Part shown: in pieces, positions 56,265-57,906 of the stretch
Layout of the letters: each line of letters starts with the position of its first letter
How positions within the stretch are numbered: position 1 is the first letter of the stretch
NCBI RefSeq assembly: GCF_000143415.4
Contig: NW_003314403.1
Location: 209,837 to 267,742 of the forward strand
Reading direction: 5' to 3'
DNA from: Selaginella moellendorffii
Lineage: Eukaryota > Streptophyta > Lycopodiopsida > Selaginellales > Selaginellaceae
DNA length: 57,906 nucleotides
The notes under the pieces: generated by a model
The model's input: the letters and a program-made list of their open reading frames with translations, nothing else
Told to the model about the DNA's origin: nothing
Databases searched by the model: none
Program-made: the position numbers and the translations under genes

Positions 56265-56274
56265 ACCAGACAAC

Positions 56275-56900
56275 CAGTTATGTGCAGGGTTGCAGGTTGC
56301 AGGGTCCCCAATGGGCGTAAGTCATTTTCATTTCCATCTTGCTGCATCTTCTGTTGTTTCTCCAGCTCTACAAACATGGAGTTATAATCTGTGACAAATG
56401 CTATGCTGTTCATTGAAGCATGGGAGCTTCTGTATCAAAGGTAAATGTAAATAATCTCTCTTCCCAATTTTATGTCCCTTTTCAACAGTTTATGTCCATA
56501 AATTCCAACGACTGGACAGACAAAGGGGTTGAGCTTATGCTGTTTATTGGTGGCAATGCAGCTGCAAATGCTGCATACGAGGCCTTTGTTCCTAAATCTT
56601 GGCAAAAGACCCATGCCAGAATCATCCAATCAAGAGCAATTAGAATTTGTAAGGTTCAGGAGATGCAAAACTGTTTTCTATATTTATTTTTCAACCATCA
56701 ATGTTTTCTCAGAAGCAAGTATGAAAGACAAAAATTCGTAAAGCCATGCATTTGGCTTCCTCTTGTCAAGAGTCGACATTCTTTCAAGGCAAGAAGATTC
56801 TTCTGTTCAATGCTTCAATTCTAGAGGTAACCTTACAGTGAGGGACTTCATGATTGGTGACCCTTATGTTGTTCTCACCCTATGAAACCAGGTATGTGTC
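56275..56900 (+). pseudogene. ArfGAP-C2 (AGD11/12/13-type) pseudogene
   Basis: Degenerate exons in order: CRVPNG near 56299-56316 before a GTAAGT donor; YKHGVIICDKCYAVH then a TGA where the family has Arg, then SMGASVSK at 56361-56440; WTDKGVELMLFIGGNAAANAAYEAFVP at about 56510-56596; a KYERQKFVKP block near 56718-56747; and GNLTVRDFMIGDPYVVLTL at about 56828-56884, the start of a C2 domain. This is the plant ArfGAP plus C2 layout, which stimulates ARF GTP hydrolysis and binds phosphoinositides. The CGA-to-TGA stop in the zinc finger, loss of one zinc-ligand Cys region and frame breaks around 56640-56830 make it non-functional. Confidence 0.72.
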
Positions 56901-57906
56901 GTTCCTATTAATACAGCTCAAGCAAGTTGAGGAAGATTTGCGAAGCACAAAGGCAAAACATAAAGACTTTCAGAAGCAAGTTGTAAGAATCTCATGAGAA
57001 CTGAGTTTTACAAACATACACGTTTTATCAGCCTTTTACTAAACCGGCCATAGTCTATTGTTTAGCAAGATTGGCCAAAGTTAATGTTATAAGCCTCATT
57101 ATAATAAGAATAAAGCAGTGTCTACCTACTACCTTCTAAATCTCCTCAAAATATGTGCATACTTGCACACATCTTGGATAGGAGAAATCCCAACACATTG
57201 CAATGCAGTCCTGGCATGCTGCAAATTTGGAGAGCCAAGTGCTGAATTTCCTACAAAATAAAGAGTAGGATCTTGAAAGGCTTCTTGAATGTTCTTTCCT
57301 TGCTGCTCTACGGTTATCTAGCATGTTAGGTGAAAGTCTGTAAGAATTCACCAGCAATCGTCCAGTCTTGAGCATGTTGCTACCAACTCTAAAGCCATGT
57401 ACAGTTGACCAGCTTCTAGCTTTGTATGAGCACTAGGTCATGGTGCAGGGATTTATCTGGGGAATCAACTCCTTCGATAATGGGGTGTGAACTCGGCAAT
57501 GTAAACTTGGCTTTTCATCATCTGAAACTAATTGAAAATCCAATCTTTTCAGGTGCTTGCATCCCGAGTTTGCATACAGATGAATGCTTCACAAACAAAC
57601 GAAAGCCCATAGAATGATCTAATCATAGTTCACAATGCTGCTCAACCGTTATTTAAAGGTGAGAGAACTTGGACAGAGCATGACTTCATAACTTTTTGAT
57701 AATGAGTGAGCTCTTGAGCTTTGCAGGTACATCACGGCTAAAGAACACAAGCAATCTGTGCTGCAGCACAACCCAACTTGCTGAATAATATCTTATTGCC
57801 AAATGTAACGAAGGAAAATGATTTAAGAAACAGATTCGGAAGAAGAGATGTTGGACTATCCTGTAGAATTTTTAAACTCAGTAACACCATCTGGAATGCC
57901 TCCACA
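56901..57906. other. Sequence after the ArfGAP pseudogene; no gene confirmed
   Basis: Near 56908-56980 a plus-strand frame reads LKQVEEDLRSTKAKHKDFQKQV, a short coiled-coil-like exon followed by GTAAGA, of unknown origin. The rest has only short frames; none supported. Confidence 0.3.

Overview
The window looks like nuclear DNA of a seed-free vascular plant, most likely a Selaginella-type lycophyte. It encodes plant-specific families (CASP-like membrane protein, fasciclin-like arabinogalactan protein, a plant-type four-to-seven-pass membrane protein, APS kinase with a plastid-like leader). It also encodes a TTLL9-type tubulin glutamylase, a ciliary gene expected only in plants with swimming sperm. 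Introns are very short (about 45-140 nt, many near 50-60), which fits the compact genes of Selaginella. The species call is inference; no database was searched. All gene models were built by hand from reading frame, homology memory and GT-AG (or GC-AG) phase agreement.

Layout. 301-8627: a cluster of three copies of a Crinkler/RHS-type (CR) effector-like gene. The central copy (2146-4977, minus) is intact: coiled-coil header, P-loop NTPase and PD-(D/E)xK-like nuclease, 795 aa. Flanking copies (301-1565 minus; 7316-8627 plus) are broken and in opposite orientation. Between them lie a copia remnant, a run of three perfect or near-perfect palindromes, a 39-bp tandem repeat and a Myb/SANT-like fragment. 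9405-11465: lipase and PPR gene fragments and a putative element with inverted ends. 11519-11620: a U6 snRNA gene (minus) with its own Pol III promoter. 12484-17862: a gene island with a CASP-like protein, a fasciclin-like AGP, an SDS22-type leucine-rich repeat protein, a four-exon membrane protein, and the 3' end of an unrecognised gene.

18-48.5 kb is dominated by nested LTR retroelements. Two copies of one non-coding (LARD-like) element lie in opposite orientation (24590-33302 minus; 39210-46488 plus). The second is inserted in a Ty3/gypsy element (36809-48487, minus) whose gag, protease, RT, RNase H and integrase can all be recognised but are decayed. A 548-bp TRIM (46789-47336) with a perfect 5-bp target duplication, two TRIM solo LTRs and a 1.1-kb solo LTR are further insertions. 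An unrecognised spliced gene at 35502-36063 sits between the two retroelement blocks. The sequence contains a 107-base gap (45837-45943) at a poly-G tract inside an LTR.

48976-55177 is a second compact gene island: At1g10660-like membrane protein (minus), APS kinase (plus, divergent), DJ-1/PfpI-like protein (minus, convergent with APS kinase, 70 bp apart) and TTLL9-like ligase (minus). The right end holds an ArfGAP-C2 pseudogene carrying an in-frame stop in its zinc finger. The island genes are housekeeping or development functions with no evident common pathway; the CR cluster and retroelements are the accessory part.
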